DNA from: Caldilineaceae bacterium
GTDB taxonomy: Bacteria > Chloroflexota > Anaerolineae > Caldilineales > Caldilineaceae
Assembly (NCBI GenBank): GCA_019637645.1
Contig: JAHBVH010000016.1
Span: 54,533 to 118,532, forward strand
Reading direction: 5' to 3'
DNA: 64,000 nt
Both the position numbers and the translations under genes were made by a program. The notes beneath the pieces were generated by a model. That model was not told where the DNA came from, ran no database searches, and worked only from the letters and a program-made list of their open reading frames with translations. The first letter of the stretch is position 1, and each line of letters opens with the position of its first letter. This document shows positions 16,004 to 24,147 of this stretch, piece by piece.

Positions 16004-17004
16004 GACCAACCATTCTGCTCGACCCGGCTGGCCGCACCCGCAACGAAATCTTTGAACCAGCGGATCTCCAGCGGCTGCATGAGCTAGCCGATGTGATCTG
16101 GGCACGCGATGAGGCGATGCCAGCCGCGGAATTTGAGTCGATCAAACACAAGCTCTTTGCCATTGTCACCGGCCGGTGGCGCTATGGCAAGGTGGCCGAA
16201 TTGCCTAGCCTCCGCGCGATTTTGGAGGTAGGTGGTCGTCATCCTAGCCCAGAGGTACTCGATTACGCCACTTGTTTTGCCCGCGGCATTCGGGTGCTTA
16301 GCTGTGCGCCCGCGTTTGGGCCCATGGTCGCCGAGATGGCGCTGGGGATGGCGTTGGCCGCGGCACGGCAGATCGTCACAACCCATGTGCGCTTTACCCA
16401 AGGCACCGAACAATGGCTCCATGCCGGTAACACCCACGCCTTTACCCTCTATGGGCAAACCGTGGGGATGATTGGCTTTGGGAGCTTGGCCCGCGCGCTA
16501 AAGCCCCTGTTGGCCCCCTTCAATTGTCCCATCTTGGCCTATGATCCTTGGCTGCCACCCACCTACCTGAGCAGCCAAGGCGTCACCCCCACGGACTTGG
16601 AGACCTTACTAAGCACAGCCAAAGTCATCTTTGTTTTGGCGATTCCCTCGCTCGAAAACCAAGCCCTCCTGACGCGCGCGCAACTTGAGCGTATCCAATC
16701 CGACGCGATTCTCGTACTTATTAGTAGAGCACATTTGGTTGATTTTGATGCACTAACAGCGTTGGCAATGGCAGGCCGCTTGCGCGCCGCCATTGATGTC
16801 TTTCCACAAGAGCCATTGCCCCTTGATCATCCCATTCGCCAAGCACCGAATGTGATTTTGTCGGCTCACTTAGCCGGTAGCGTTCCCCAAGATTTACGTG
16901 CCATTGGTCGTATGGTGGTCAACGACCTCGAGGCTATGCTGCGCGGTTTGCCACCCTTTGCCATGCAAGTAGCCCAACCCGAGTTGATCTATCGGTTGGC
17001 CTAG
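16000..17004 (+). CDS. D-isomer-specific 2-hydroxyacid dehydrogenase family protein
   Basis: A 334-residue NAD(P)-dependent dehydrogenase. The Rossmann fingerprint is GMIGFGSLARAL at about 154-165. The catalytic Arg (LISRAHLVD), Glu (DVFPQEPLP) and His (ILSAHLAGS) of the family are all present. It starts inside the stop of the transketolase C subunit (ATGA). It probably reduces or oxidises a 2-keto/2-hydroxy acid made in the same sugar pathway. The third Gly of GxGxxG is Ala, which is tolerated in relatives. Confidence 0.87.
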   Translation: MRPTILLDPAGRTRNEIFEPADLQRLHELADVIWARDEAMPAAEFESIKHKLFAIVTGRWRYGKVAELPSLRAILEVGGRHPSPEVLDYATCFARGIRVLSCAPAFGPMVAEMALGMALAAARQIVTTHVRFTQGTEQWLHAGNTHAFTLYGQTVGMIGFGSLARALKPLLAPFNCPILAYDPWLPPTYLSSQGVTPTDLETLLSTAKVIFVLAIPSLENQALLTRAQLERIQSDAILVLISRAHLVDFDALTALAMAGRLRAAIDVFPQEPLPLDHPIRQAPNVILSAHLAGSVPQDLRAIGRMVVNDLEAMLRGLPPFAMQVAQPELIYRLA

Positions 17005-17074
17005 CCGCAAAGCAAGCGCTGTCACCAAGAGTTGACAGGCCGACCTTTGCGTGCCATTTGTATCACTTTTAGAA

Positions 17075-17148
17075 GTTACGCAGTTGGCTGGATAACTAGA
17101 GACCAGACAGGTTTTCCAAACCTGTTTGGTCTGGGCCAAGTCCATAAC
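17075..17148. repeat. Palindromic intergenic repeat, copy 3
   Basis: Bounded by GTTACGCA and a drifted CATAAC. The core is AGACCAGACAGGTTT / TCC / AAACCTGTTTGGTCT, preceded by the family mark GTTGGCTGG. It lies between the dehydrogenase and HEAT-repeat genes and may end transcription of the transketolase operon. Confidence 0.75.
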
Positions 17149-17180
17149 GCTTACTACTATAACGGAATAAGGAGAACCAC

Positions 17181-17720
17181 ATGGGCAAACAGAAAGGAAT
17201 GAATAAACATCAAAAGGCAGCCTTTCGGCCTGGCGAAAAGCGGACCCGCCGTGACCAGATCGAGACCCTGCTAGAACTTTCCTGCAGCGCCGACCCCGCC
17301 GACCGCGAAGTGGCCGCCCAGAATCTTTGTCCTTGCCACGTTCGGCGGCGAGTCGAGCCGGTTTGGGAAGCGCTCTATCGGATGATGGAAGACCCCGATG
17401 TCCGTGTCCGCCGCGCTGCTTGGCACACCCTGGAAGATGGTGGGCGACCTAACGATCCCGCCTTTGAGCCAATCCTATCCCGCGCCTTACGCCAAGAGAC
17501 AGATCCACAAGTACGCCGTTTTGCCGAACTTTTTGCCCGCGCAAGAGCCGGACAAGAACAAGTTGCCTTGGCCCGTGCCGCCGCTCCAGCTTTTCCGCAC
17601 CGCGGACGCTGTGACTTCTGTGGGGCGGACAATGTGCCCGTTCGCCGTGATTTTGAAACGGAACTCGATACGCTAGGACAGGTGCGACGCCATGCCCATG
17701 TCTGTGCCCAGTGTGCGTAA
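17181..17720 (+). CDS. HEAT-repeat protein with C-terminal zinc-ribbon-like tail
   Basis: A 179-residue soluble protein. Residues about 25-135 form two or three HEAT-type helical repeats (EALYRMMEDPDVRVRRAAWHTL and the following copy). The tail has CDFC and CAQC separated by about 30 residues, a probable zinc knuckle. AAGGAG is 6 bases before the ATG. Its last codons and stop lie inside a 15-base tandem repeat, so several QCA-stop copies follow one another. HEAT repeats mediate protein binding; the partner is unknown. Confidence 0.75.
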   Translation: MGKQKGMNKHQKAAFRPGEKRTRRDQIETLLELSCSADPADREVAAQNLCPCHVRRRVEPVWEALYRMMEDPDVRVRRAAWHTLEDGGRPNDPAFEPILSRALRQETDPQVRRFAELFARARAGQEQVALARAAAPAFPHRGRCDFCGADNVPVRRDFETELDTLGQVRRHAHVCAQCA

Positions 17721-17765
17721 TCCCAGTGTGCGTAATCCCAGTGTGCGTAATCCCAGTGTGCGTAG
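17707..17765 (+). repeat. 15-bp tandem repeat carrying the stop codon
   Basis: Four units of CCCAGTGTGCGTAAT (the last ends TAG). Each unit is in frame and encodes QCA-stop, so the HEAT-repeat gene has four successive in-frame stops. Confidence 0.9.
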
Positions 17766-17804
17766 CTTTTCAAGTGTAACTGCGCAATAGGTTGACGATT
17801 TTGT

Positions 17805-17833
17805 TTGCATGATTATGCCAGATCGCATACAAT
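17805..17833 (+). promoter_or_regulatory. Possible promoter of the sortase-like/glycosyltransferase operon
   Basis: TTGCAT at 17805-17810 and TACAAT at 17828-17833 with a 17-base spacer, 134 bases before the ATG at 17967. The palindromic repeat at 17865-17940 would then lie in the 5' untranslated RNA. Confidence 0.35.
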
Positions 17834-17864
17834 GGCGGCCTGTTAAACTTTTCGCAAGTTAGGT

Positions 17865-17940
17865 GTTACGCACAGAGCCAAAGAGCTGACAAGTTTTCCA
17901 AAGCTGTCAGCTCCCTGGTTATACTGACCAGTTGCGTAAC
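17865..17940. repeat. Palindromic intergenic repeat, copy 4
   Basis: Perfect outer ends GTTACGCA and TGCGTAAC. The core is AGAGCTGACAAGTTT / TCC / AAAGCTGTCAGCTC with one or two mismatches. It is 26 bases before the ATG of the sortase-like gene. Confidence 0.85.
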
Positions 17941-17966
17941 GCCTATTAGGAATAAAGGATTTTTGC

Positions 17967-18695
17967 ATGAATTTATCCAACATCTTTCGATTACACGCGG
18001 TTGCGTCAGCAGTGCCTAACAAGACGCTTTCCGCTGCTCCGTTCAGTGTTTCTTCCCACCGTAGTGGCATCACGCTCACGCGTCAACCAGTCCAACTCTT
18101 TGCCCTCTGTTTGGTAAGTGTATTCCTTTTGTTGGGCTGTCAACCGATTCAGGTCCCGACGCCAACGCCAACTGATCCCAATGCCACGCCAACCGTCGAG
18201 CCAACACCAGTTGTTATGGAAGGGCTGCCGCCAGTGCTCCTGCGTATTCCTGATCTGTCGCTAGAACTGCCCGTAACCACAATGGGTTGGGTCGTAACCG
18301 AAGTCAATGGGCAACGCACAACCCAATGGATTGTCCCGCTGGATAGCGTCGGCTGGCATGCGAATAGCGCCGGGGCTGGGGGCACAGGCAATACCATCCT
18401 ATCCGGCCATCAAAACACCGGCGCGGCCCTCTTTGCGCCCTTAGCCTTGGGCGATATCACCGTTGATCAGGTGCTCGAACTAGTTGATGAAGCAGGCACG
18501 CCCTTCCGCTATCGCGTAACCGAAGTCAGCGAGCCGATCCCGCTTGTCGGCGCGACCGAAGAAGATAATGCGCTGGCCCAGACCTATATTGCGCCCACCA
18601 CCACCGGGCAGTTGACCCTCATCACCGGCTGGCCAGATTTTACCACCACCCATCGTATTTTTGCCGTTGCCGAATTACTGGGAGCGGGAGAATAA
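17967..18695 (+). CDS. Sortase-like lipoprotein lacking the catalytic cysteine
   Basis: A 242-residue protein. A hydrophobic segment ending LLLGC (Cys58) is a lipobox, preceded by an unusually long polar N-terminus, then a Thr/Pro linker. Residues about 85-238 follow the sortase fold of the class often found in Chloroflexota. Catalytic His148 (LSGHQN) and Arg230 (TTHRIF) are kept. The TLxTC motif reads TLITGWP, so the nucleophilic Cys is Gly221 (codon GGC). Without it no transpeptidation is expected, and the domain may only bind substrates. AAAGGA lies about 7 bases before the ATG. The next gene begins 4 bases after the stop. Confidence 0.75.
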   Translation: MNLSNIFRLHAVASAVPNKTLSAAPFSVSSHRSGITLTRQPVQLFALCLVSVFLLLGCQPIQVPTPTPTDPNATPTVEPTPVVMEGLPPVLLRIPDLSLELPVTTMGWVVTEVNGQRTTQWIVPLDSVGWHANSAGAGGTGNTILSGHQNTGAALFAPLALGDITVDQVLELVDEAGTPFRYRVTEVSEPIPLVGATEEDNALAQTYIAPTTTGQLTLITGWPDFTTTHRIFAVAELLGAGE

Positions 18696-18699
18696 GCCT

Positions 18700-20361
18700 A
18701 TGACGCATCAGAGTGACAATTGCGGCTTGCTCTGTTCCGTGATCGTACCCGTCTATAATGGGGCCGCAACCATTGAACGCTGTCTAAACGCCCTTGCGGC
18801 CCAGACAGCGCTCCCCGAACACTATGAAATCATCATTGTCGATGATGGTTCAAAAGATACAACCCATCAGGTAGTCCAACAGTGGATCGCGGCCCACCCG
18901 CAATGGCAAGCGAGGGTGGTGCACCAAGCCAATGCGGGGCCTTCGGCCGCGCGAAATCATGGGGCGCAGGTGGCGCAAGCCGCTCTGCTTTTCTTTACCG
19001 ATGCCGATTGCGCGCCAACCCCAACATGGATTCATGCCATGCTAGCTAAGTTTGTGGACGCGGAGGTCATCGGTGTCAAAGGGGCCTATCTCACGGATCG
19101 ACCTGAATTTGTCCCGCGTTTCGTGCAGGCCGAGTACGCTGATCGCTATGATCGAATGCGCCAGCAGACCAAGATCGATTTTATCGACACCTATTCGGCT
19201 GGCTACCGGCGTGATGTCTTTTTAGCCAATGGGGGCTTTGACACCATCTTCACCACCGCGTCGGTGGAGGATCAGGAATTTAGCTTTCGCTTGGCCCAGA
19301 AAGGCTACGATCTGCGTTTTGTGCCCGAAGCCCAAGTCTATCATGCCCATGACCGCGATGTTTGGGACTATGCGCGGCGTAAATACTTGATTGGCTATTG
19401 GAAAGCGCTCCTAACGCGCTGGCACCCTGAACGCATGGTGCACGATAGCCACACACCCCCCGTACTCAAAATTCAAATCATGCTCATTGCGGGTATGATT
19501 GGGCTCTTACCGTTGGCAATCGGCGGCGTGATCTGGCCCATCCTCAACTGGATTTGGCTGCTGATTGCCAGCCTGTTCCTGGTCTTTATTGGATCAGCCC
19601 TCCCCTTTCTCCGCAAAATTGCCCGCCAATCGCTGGGGATGGCTGTAATGAGTGTTGGTATGTTGGCGGTACGCGCGGTAGCCTTGGGCAGTGGCTTCTT
19701 GGTGGGTGCGATTCACTTCTCGGGTACACCGACGGAAGTACACCAACCCGTCATTCCAGGCTGGAAGCGGGTGATCAAGCGGGGTGTTGACATTGTTGGG
19801 GCGTTGGTCGGGCTAGCGATCTGTGCGCCGATCATCGCCGTGGCCGCCATCGCGATCAAGCTCGATTCGCCTGGCTCGGTCTTCTACTGGCAAGTTCGCA
19901 TCGGCGAATATGGTCGCCCCTTCCGTATTGCCAAATTGCGCAGCATGGTACAGGACGCCGACCAACAGTTGGCCCAGTTGGTCGATTTTGCCCAGCTAGC
20001 AGAACCAGCTTATAAGCTAACGAACGATCCCCGTGTCACGCGGGTGGGGCGGGTCTTGCGCCGTTCTAGCATTGATGAAACGCCCCAGTTTTTTAATATA
20101 TTGATTGGTGAGATGAGTTTGGTTGGCCCCCGGCCAGAAGATGCCAAACTAGTTGAGTTCTATCAAGATTACCAACGTCGTCGCCTTGCGGTGAAGCCGG
20201 GGCTGACCGGCCCGATGCAAGTGAGCGGGCGTGGCAATCTGTCTTTTAGCGAACGCCTCCGCCTGGAATTAGATTATATTGACAATTACAGCCTCCGGCG
20301 TGACTTTAGCATTCTGTTGCGTACATTGCCCACGATCTTCCGGGGTGATGGCGCTTATTAA
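18700..20361 (+). CDS. Fusion of a GT2 glycosyltransferase and a polyprenyl-phosphate sugar-phosphate transferase
   Basis: A 553-residue membrane protein. Residues 10-245 are a family-2 glycosyltransferase: VIVPVYNG, DDGSKD, FTDADC (DxD-type) and VEDQEF (catalytic acid region). Two or three membrane segments follow around 260-345. The C-terminal 200 residues are a monotopic phosphoglycosyltransferase (WcaJ/PglC family): KRGVDI helix, KLRSM, the catalytic Asp-Glu in SIDETPQFFNIL, SLVGPRPE and KPGLTGPMQVSGR. The ATG at 18700 was preferred to one at 18661 that overlaps the previous gene. The fusion would allow the first sugar-phosphate and a later sugar to be added by one polypeptide at the start of a surface glycan. 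Confidence 0.88.
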   Translation: MTHQSDNCGLLCSVIVPVYNGAATIERCLNALAAQTALPEHYEIIIVDDGSKDTTHQVVQQWIAAHPQWQARVVHQANAGPSAARNHGAQVAQAALLFFTDADCAPTPTWIHAMLAKFVDAEVIGVKGAYLTDRPEFVPRFVQAEYADRYDRMRQQTKIDFIDTYSAGYRRDVFLANGGFDTIFTTASVEDQEFSFRLAQKGYDLRFVPEAQVYHAHDRDVWDYARRKYLIGYWKALLTRWHPERMVHDSHTPPVLKIQIMLIAGMIGLLPLAIGGVIWPILNWIWLLIASLFLVFIGSALPFLRKIARQSLGMAVMSVGMLAVRAVALGSGFLVGAIHFSGTPTEVHQPVIPGWKRVIKRGVDIVGALVGLAICAPIIAVAAIAIKLDSPGSVFYWQVRIGEYGRPFRIAKLRSMVQDADQQLAQLVDFAQLAEPAYKLTNDPRVTRVGRVLRRSSIDETPQFFNILIGEMSLVGPRPEDAKLVEFYQDYQRRRLAVKPGLTGPMQVSGRGNLSFSERLRLELDYIDNYSLRRDFSILLRTLPTIFRGDGAY

Positions 20362-20459
20362 GAGCCTAGCTTGAAAATCCGTTGTGGCTCTATGGGTCTC
20401 GGCTACCCACCGGTTTGTCATCGAGAGTTTCAGGCTAGCTATGAAGTGGAGATTGATGA

Positions 20460-21572
20460 ATGAATCATTTACCTGATCCTTATGTACACTTACGCCAACT
20501 CTTGCGCCGCGCCTGGATCGGCATTGTTGGTCTTGTCTTTGCGCTGCTGCTCATCAACCGCGGCAGCATGCTCTTGGCCGCCCCGTTACACCAAACGGTG
20601 CCACCGCCAACCCCAACGTCCATCACCGAACCAGTACCGACGGCAACAGCCATCCCCAACGACGACAATGACGACGACGATGACGATGACGACAATGACG
20701 ACGACGATGACGACAACAATTCACCAGCCCCCACCAATACACCTGTTCCTCAAGCCGAGCAGCCAACCGCTGTGCCTCAGCCGGAGCAACCAACGGCTGT
20801 GCCACAGATGGCACAGCCCACCGCTGTGCCACTGGCCCCAGCCGTCGAAGGGCCAACTGGCACCATCATTGTTGATCGCTTGAATGTGCGCCAGGGGCCG
20901 GGCACCAACTATGCCGTCATTGGGACGCTAACGAATGGCACGATCGCGACCATTCTCAGTCGCAATGAAGTCGGCGATTGGTGGCATGTCTGTTGTATCG
21001 GCAATACTACCCAAGCGGGTTGGGTCGCTGCCCAATATGTCCAGGCTAATTTCGACTTGGGCCAGGCAAGCACCCTGATTCCCGTGGATAGTACGCTGGC
21101 CGCGGCTGCCATCCCAACCGTCACCCCGACCGTAGAACCGAGCCTCGTCCCAACGACGACCGTCAGTGCAGACTTGGCTGTACAGGTGCAGCAAGTTCCG
21201 CTCTATGCTTGGCCGGGGGCAACGCTGACCCTCGCCTATCAGATTGAAAATCGCGGTGATGTTGCCGCTACTAACCTTGAATTGCGCAATGAACTGCCAG
21301 CTGAATTAAGCTTTGTCAATATCGCGGGCTTGGCCGCTGGCGAGTTTATGACCGAGACGACGACTGCCGGGCGCACTGTTGTTGCGGTGCGCTGGCCGGA
21401 GCTAGCAGTTGGGGCTGATCTAACGGTCAATCTACAAGTGCAAGTGGCCGAACAGCTAGGCAACGGCATGGTGTTAGATAACCTAACCGTTACCAGTGCA
21501 GAGAACGCCGAGGCAATCACTACGGGCATTAGCATTGGCATGCCGCCAGTTAACCTACCGGATTTCCGCTAA
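20460..21572 (+). CDS. Exported SH3b/DUF11 protein with Asp-rich linker
   Basis: A 370-residue protein. An N-terminal hydrophobic segment (IGIVGLVFALLLI) acts as signal or anchor, then comes a Pro/Thr linker with an extreme Asp/Asn run at about 67-87 and PTAVPQ repeats. A bacterial SH3 domain follows at about 137-200 (DRLNVRQGPGTNYAVIGTL), as in cell-wall-binding proteins. A DUF11-type sandwich (AYQIENRGDVAATNLEL) ends the protein. The Asp run could bind calcium. GTGGAG is about 9 bases before the ATG. A likely accessory surface protein of the glycan cluster. Confidence 0.75.
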   Translation: MNHLPDPYVHLRQLLRRAWIGIVGLVFALLLINRGSMLLAAPLHQTVPPPTPTSITEPVPTATAIPNDDNDDDDDDDDNDDDDDDNNSPAPTNTPVPQAEQPTAVPQPEQPTAVPQMAQPTAVPLAPAVEGPTGTIIVDRLNVRQGPGTNYAVIGTLTNGTIATILSRNEVGDWWHVCCIGNTTQAGWVAAQYVQANFDLGQASTLIPVDSTLAAAAIPTVTPTVEPSLVPTTTVSADLAVQVQQVPLYAWPGATLTLAYQIENRGDVAATNLELRNELPAELSFVNIAGLAAGEFMTETTTAGRTVVAVRWPELAVGADLTVNLQVQVAEQLGNGMVLDNLTVTSAENAEAITTGISIGMPPVNLPDFR

Positions 21573-21592
21573 CGTTGGTACGCAAGCCACTC

Positions 21593-21623
21593 AGCCTGAC
21601 AGCTCTTGTAGAGCTGTCAGGCT
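21593..21623 (+). terminator. Hairpin after the SH3b gene
   Basis: AGCCTGACAGCTC / TTGTA / GAGCTGTCAGGCT, 13-base perfect arms, 20 bases after the stop. The stem sequence is close to the palindromic-repeat cores, so it may be a short derivative used as a terminator. Confidence 0.5.
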
Positions 21624-21679
21624 TATCCGCCTTCTCGTAATCCTCGCCATCGCGGTGAAAAAGGATCTGTATCTACCGA

Positions 21680-23275
21680 ATGCAAGACTTTTCTGTAGAA
21701 CGTCGTTGGACAGCATGGCTCCCCCTGCTTGTGGCAGTGGGGGCTTTTTTCTTCTATTGGGCCAGTGCGCCGCCTAGCATCACCTGGGCCCATTTTGGGG
21801 CAGACGGGGCCGAATTGTTGACCGCGGCTTTGACCAATGGCGTCCCCCATCCGCCGGGCTACCCACTCTATATCCTGCTCTTACAAGCTTGGTTGCGCTT
21901 TGCCAGTTGGCTCACACAAGCGGATCACTTTGCCTGGTACGGGAATCTCCTGAGCGGTCTCTTTGCCGCGGCAAGCGTGGGTGTTACTGTCCAAGTGGTA
22001 CGCACGCTGCTGGCCGAGAGTGCCCAGGCGTGGCTTTGGGCAACGTTCGCCGGCCTCGCTTGGGCGGTGGCCCCTCTGCCGTGGGGTCAGGCGGTGATCA
22101 CCGAAGTCTATGCCCTGCACATGCTGTTGATTGCCCTGCTCGGCTGGTGTTTATTCGTAAAGCCCGAGCGCCCCTGGTGGTTGGCCGTTGTCATTGCCCT
22201 GGGCACCGCCCACCATCTCACCTTTCTCCTCTTCCTGCCCGCGGTGCTCTACTATCGTTGGCGGACAGCCGGTGGCGATTGGTCGGCGCTCTGGCGGAGC
22301 GGCTTTGTGATGGGGGTGGGAGTCCTAGTGGGGATACTTTTCTATCTACGGATTCCGCTGGCGGCGGCGAGTGTGCCGCCGTCACCGGTCAATTGGGGCT
22401 ACCCGACAGATTGGGAAGGTTTTTGGTGGTTGGTCAGTGGTGCCGCCTATCGAAGCTATCTCTTTAGTGCTCCTTCATCGACTATTCTCAGTCGTATTGC
22501 CGCTTGGGCCAACACCTTGACCACCCAATATACGCCGGTTGGCCTGGCCATTGCCTTGCTGGGCCTCTCGCAGTGGGATCGCCACCAAAGTGATCTACGC
22601 AACTTTAGCCTGCTCTGGGTGGTTCCGGTCAGCATCTATTCGATCAACTACTATACGCGTGACAGCGAAATCTACCTCCTGCCCGTGGTATGGTTAGCGG
22701 CGCTATGGCTCGGCGTCGGTCTCACCAATCTCTCGACTTGGGCACAAACCGACGGGCTAGGCTGGTGGCAGCGAGTACGCCCACCCGCAACCGGACAAAC
22801 CGTGACGCGCGCCCCGACCTGGGTGGCACCAATTTTGGCGGCCTTGCTCTCTCTTGGCTTGCTCGAAATGACCACTTGGCGCTGGTCGAGCCAGTCGCTC
22901 CGCCAGGATCAGCAAGCCGATCAGTTTATTGCTGGCGTGATGGCGGTGATTGAAGCGGATAGTATCATTATCAGCAGCGCCGACAACGAAACGTTTAGTC
23001 TATGGTATGCAGCATGGGGCAGTGGAGTTTTGCGCCAACGTGCGCCACAGGTCGTCTTATTGAACTATGCGCTCTACCAATTCCCTTGGTACCAACGCTT
23101 GGTGGCAAAGCTCTATCCCGAGGTGGTAGGCGATAGCCAGTCGATAGAAGAGATCCTGGCGCGCAATGTGGATAAGCGTACTATCTTTTTTAGCGAGAAA
23201 TTTTCCTTCTGGTCTACCGATGAGCTGCAACCAGCAGGGCCGATCTGGCGCTATCAACCAAGGCCTGCAGAGTAA
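21680..23275 (+). CDS. DUF2723 polytopic membrane protein (putative glycosyltransferase)
   Basis: A 531-residue protein with about ten membrane helices. The N-terminal part contains the DUF2723 hallmark DGAELLTAALTNGVPHPPGYPLY (residues about 42-64), shared with TMEM260-type protein O-mannosyltransferases and other GT-C enzymes. The acidic DGAE loop is where GT-C catalytic residues sit. The C-terminal part is a soluble domain. It follows the GT2-phosphoglycosyltransferase cluster, fitting transfer of a lipid-linked sugar outside the membrane. The start has only a weak AAGGAT signal. Acceptor and sugar unknown. Confidence 0.82.
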   Translation: MQDFSVERRWTAWLPLLVAVGAFFFYWASAPPSITWAHFGADGAELLTAALTNGVPHPPGYPLYILLLQAWLRFASWLTQADHFAWYGNLLSGLFAAASVGVTVQVVRTLLAESAQAWLWATFAGLAWAVAPLPWGQAVITEVYALHMLLIALLGWCLFVKPERPWWLAVVIALGTAHHLTFLLFLPAVLYYRWRTAGGDWSALWRSGFVMGVGVLVGILFYLRIPLAAASVPPSPVNWGYPTDWEGFWWLVSGAAYRSYLFSAPSSTILSRIAAWANTLTTQYTPVGLAIALLGLSQWDRHQSDLRNFSLLWVVPVSIYSINYYTRDSEIYLLPVVWLAALWLGVGLTNLSTWAQTDGLGWWQRVRPPATGQTVTRAPTWVAPILAALLSLGLLEMTTWRWSSQSLRQDQQADQFIAGVMAVIEADSIIISSADNETFSLWYAAWGSGVLRQRAPQVVLLNYALYQFPWYQRLVAKLYPEVVGDSQSIEEILARNVDKRTIFFSEKFSFWSTDELQPAGPIWRYQPRPAE

Positions 23276-23288
23276 GCCACACGCGTTT

Positions 23289-24047
23289 CTACTGGCCCTG
23301 GGCGCGCATCTGTTCGATCACCTGGGGCAAGACCACCTCCGCCGCACCTTGGAGAAAGAAGTCGGCCCGCGCCGCAATCGGGTTGTGCTGGGGGTTGACA
23401 TCGATTACTACAGCACCGGCAGCTTGGGCAACCTGGGGCAGTTCGGCCACCGGATAGACAACCCCACTGGTACCCACCACCAACATCACCTCACACGCTT
23501 CCGCGGCCCGCCAAGCGGCGTCAAGCGCAACGGACGGCAACCCTTCACCAAACCAAACCACCCCCGGGCGAATATGTCCTCCACAAGAGCGGCAGATGGG
23601 CGGCTCGGCATGCGTACGCTCGTCAGGTTGCAGCGCGTGGGGTGCGTGGCAGCGATTACAATGGAACTGGCTGATCTGCCCATGAACATGCCAAAGCTGG
23701 CGACTACCCGCGCGCTCATGTAAATCGTCCACATTTTGGGTGACCAGCGTAAAAGCAGGGGCGACACGCTCCAACGCGACCAGCGCCAAGTGGCCGGGAT
23801 TGGGCACGGCGGCTTCCACACTGGCTAGCCGCGCCATGTACCAACGCCACACCAGCCCTGGATCGGCGGCAAAGCCCGCCTGCGAAGCCAGCCGTTGTGG
23901 ATCAAAGCGCGCCCAAAGGCCACTCTGCGCCGCGCGAAAGGTGGCTACGCCCGATTCGGCGCTGATCCCTGCGCCCGTTAAACAAACAATCCGTTTGGCT
24001 TGGGCCAGGGCAACACTCGCCTGGGTGAGCAACGGCACATCTGCCAT
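23289..24047 (-). CDS. cobB: Sir2-family NAD-dependent protein deacylase
   Basis: A 252-residue sirtuin. It has GAGISAESG at 25-33, TQNVDDLH at 103-110, catalytic His122 in the HVHG motif, four zinc Cys (130, 133, 152, 155) and VVGTSG near 190. Tyr70 and Arg73 occupy the positions used by SIRT5-class enzymes to bind acidic acyl groups, so desuccinylase or demalonylase activity is likely besides deacetylation. AGGAAG is 6 bases before the ATG. It lies downstream of the DUF362 gene on the same strand, with a perfect hairpin between them. Confidence 0.92.
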   Translation of the reverse strand: MADVPLLTQASVALAQAKRIVCLTGAGISAESGVATFRAAQSGLWARFDPQRLASQAGFAADPGLVWRWYMARLASVEAAVPNPGHLALVALERVAPAFTLVTQNVDDLHERAGSRQLWHVHGQISQFHCNRCHAPHALQPDERTHAEPPICRSCGGHIRPGVVWFGEGLPSVALDAAWRAAEACEVMLVVGTSGVVYPVAELPQVAQAAGAVVIDVNPQHNPIAARADFFLQGAAEVVLPQVIEQMRAQGQ

Positions 24048-24091
24048 TCATGACTTCCTTATTCTGCCAACTGGACCAGAATTGCCCAGCG

Positions 24092-24120
24092 ACCTGTCAG
24101 GTTTGGCAAACCTGACAGGT
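24092..24120. repeat. Short palindrome, core of the repeat family
   Basis: ACCTGTCAGGTTT / GGC / AAACCTGACAGGT: perfect 13-base arms. It matches the cores of the longer palindromic elements but has no GTTACGCA ends. It lies between the DUF362 gene and the sirtuin gene. Confidence 0.75.
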
Positions 24121-24147
24121 GGGAAGCAGCCGTGTTTCGACCAATGT

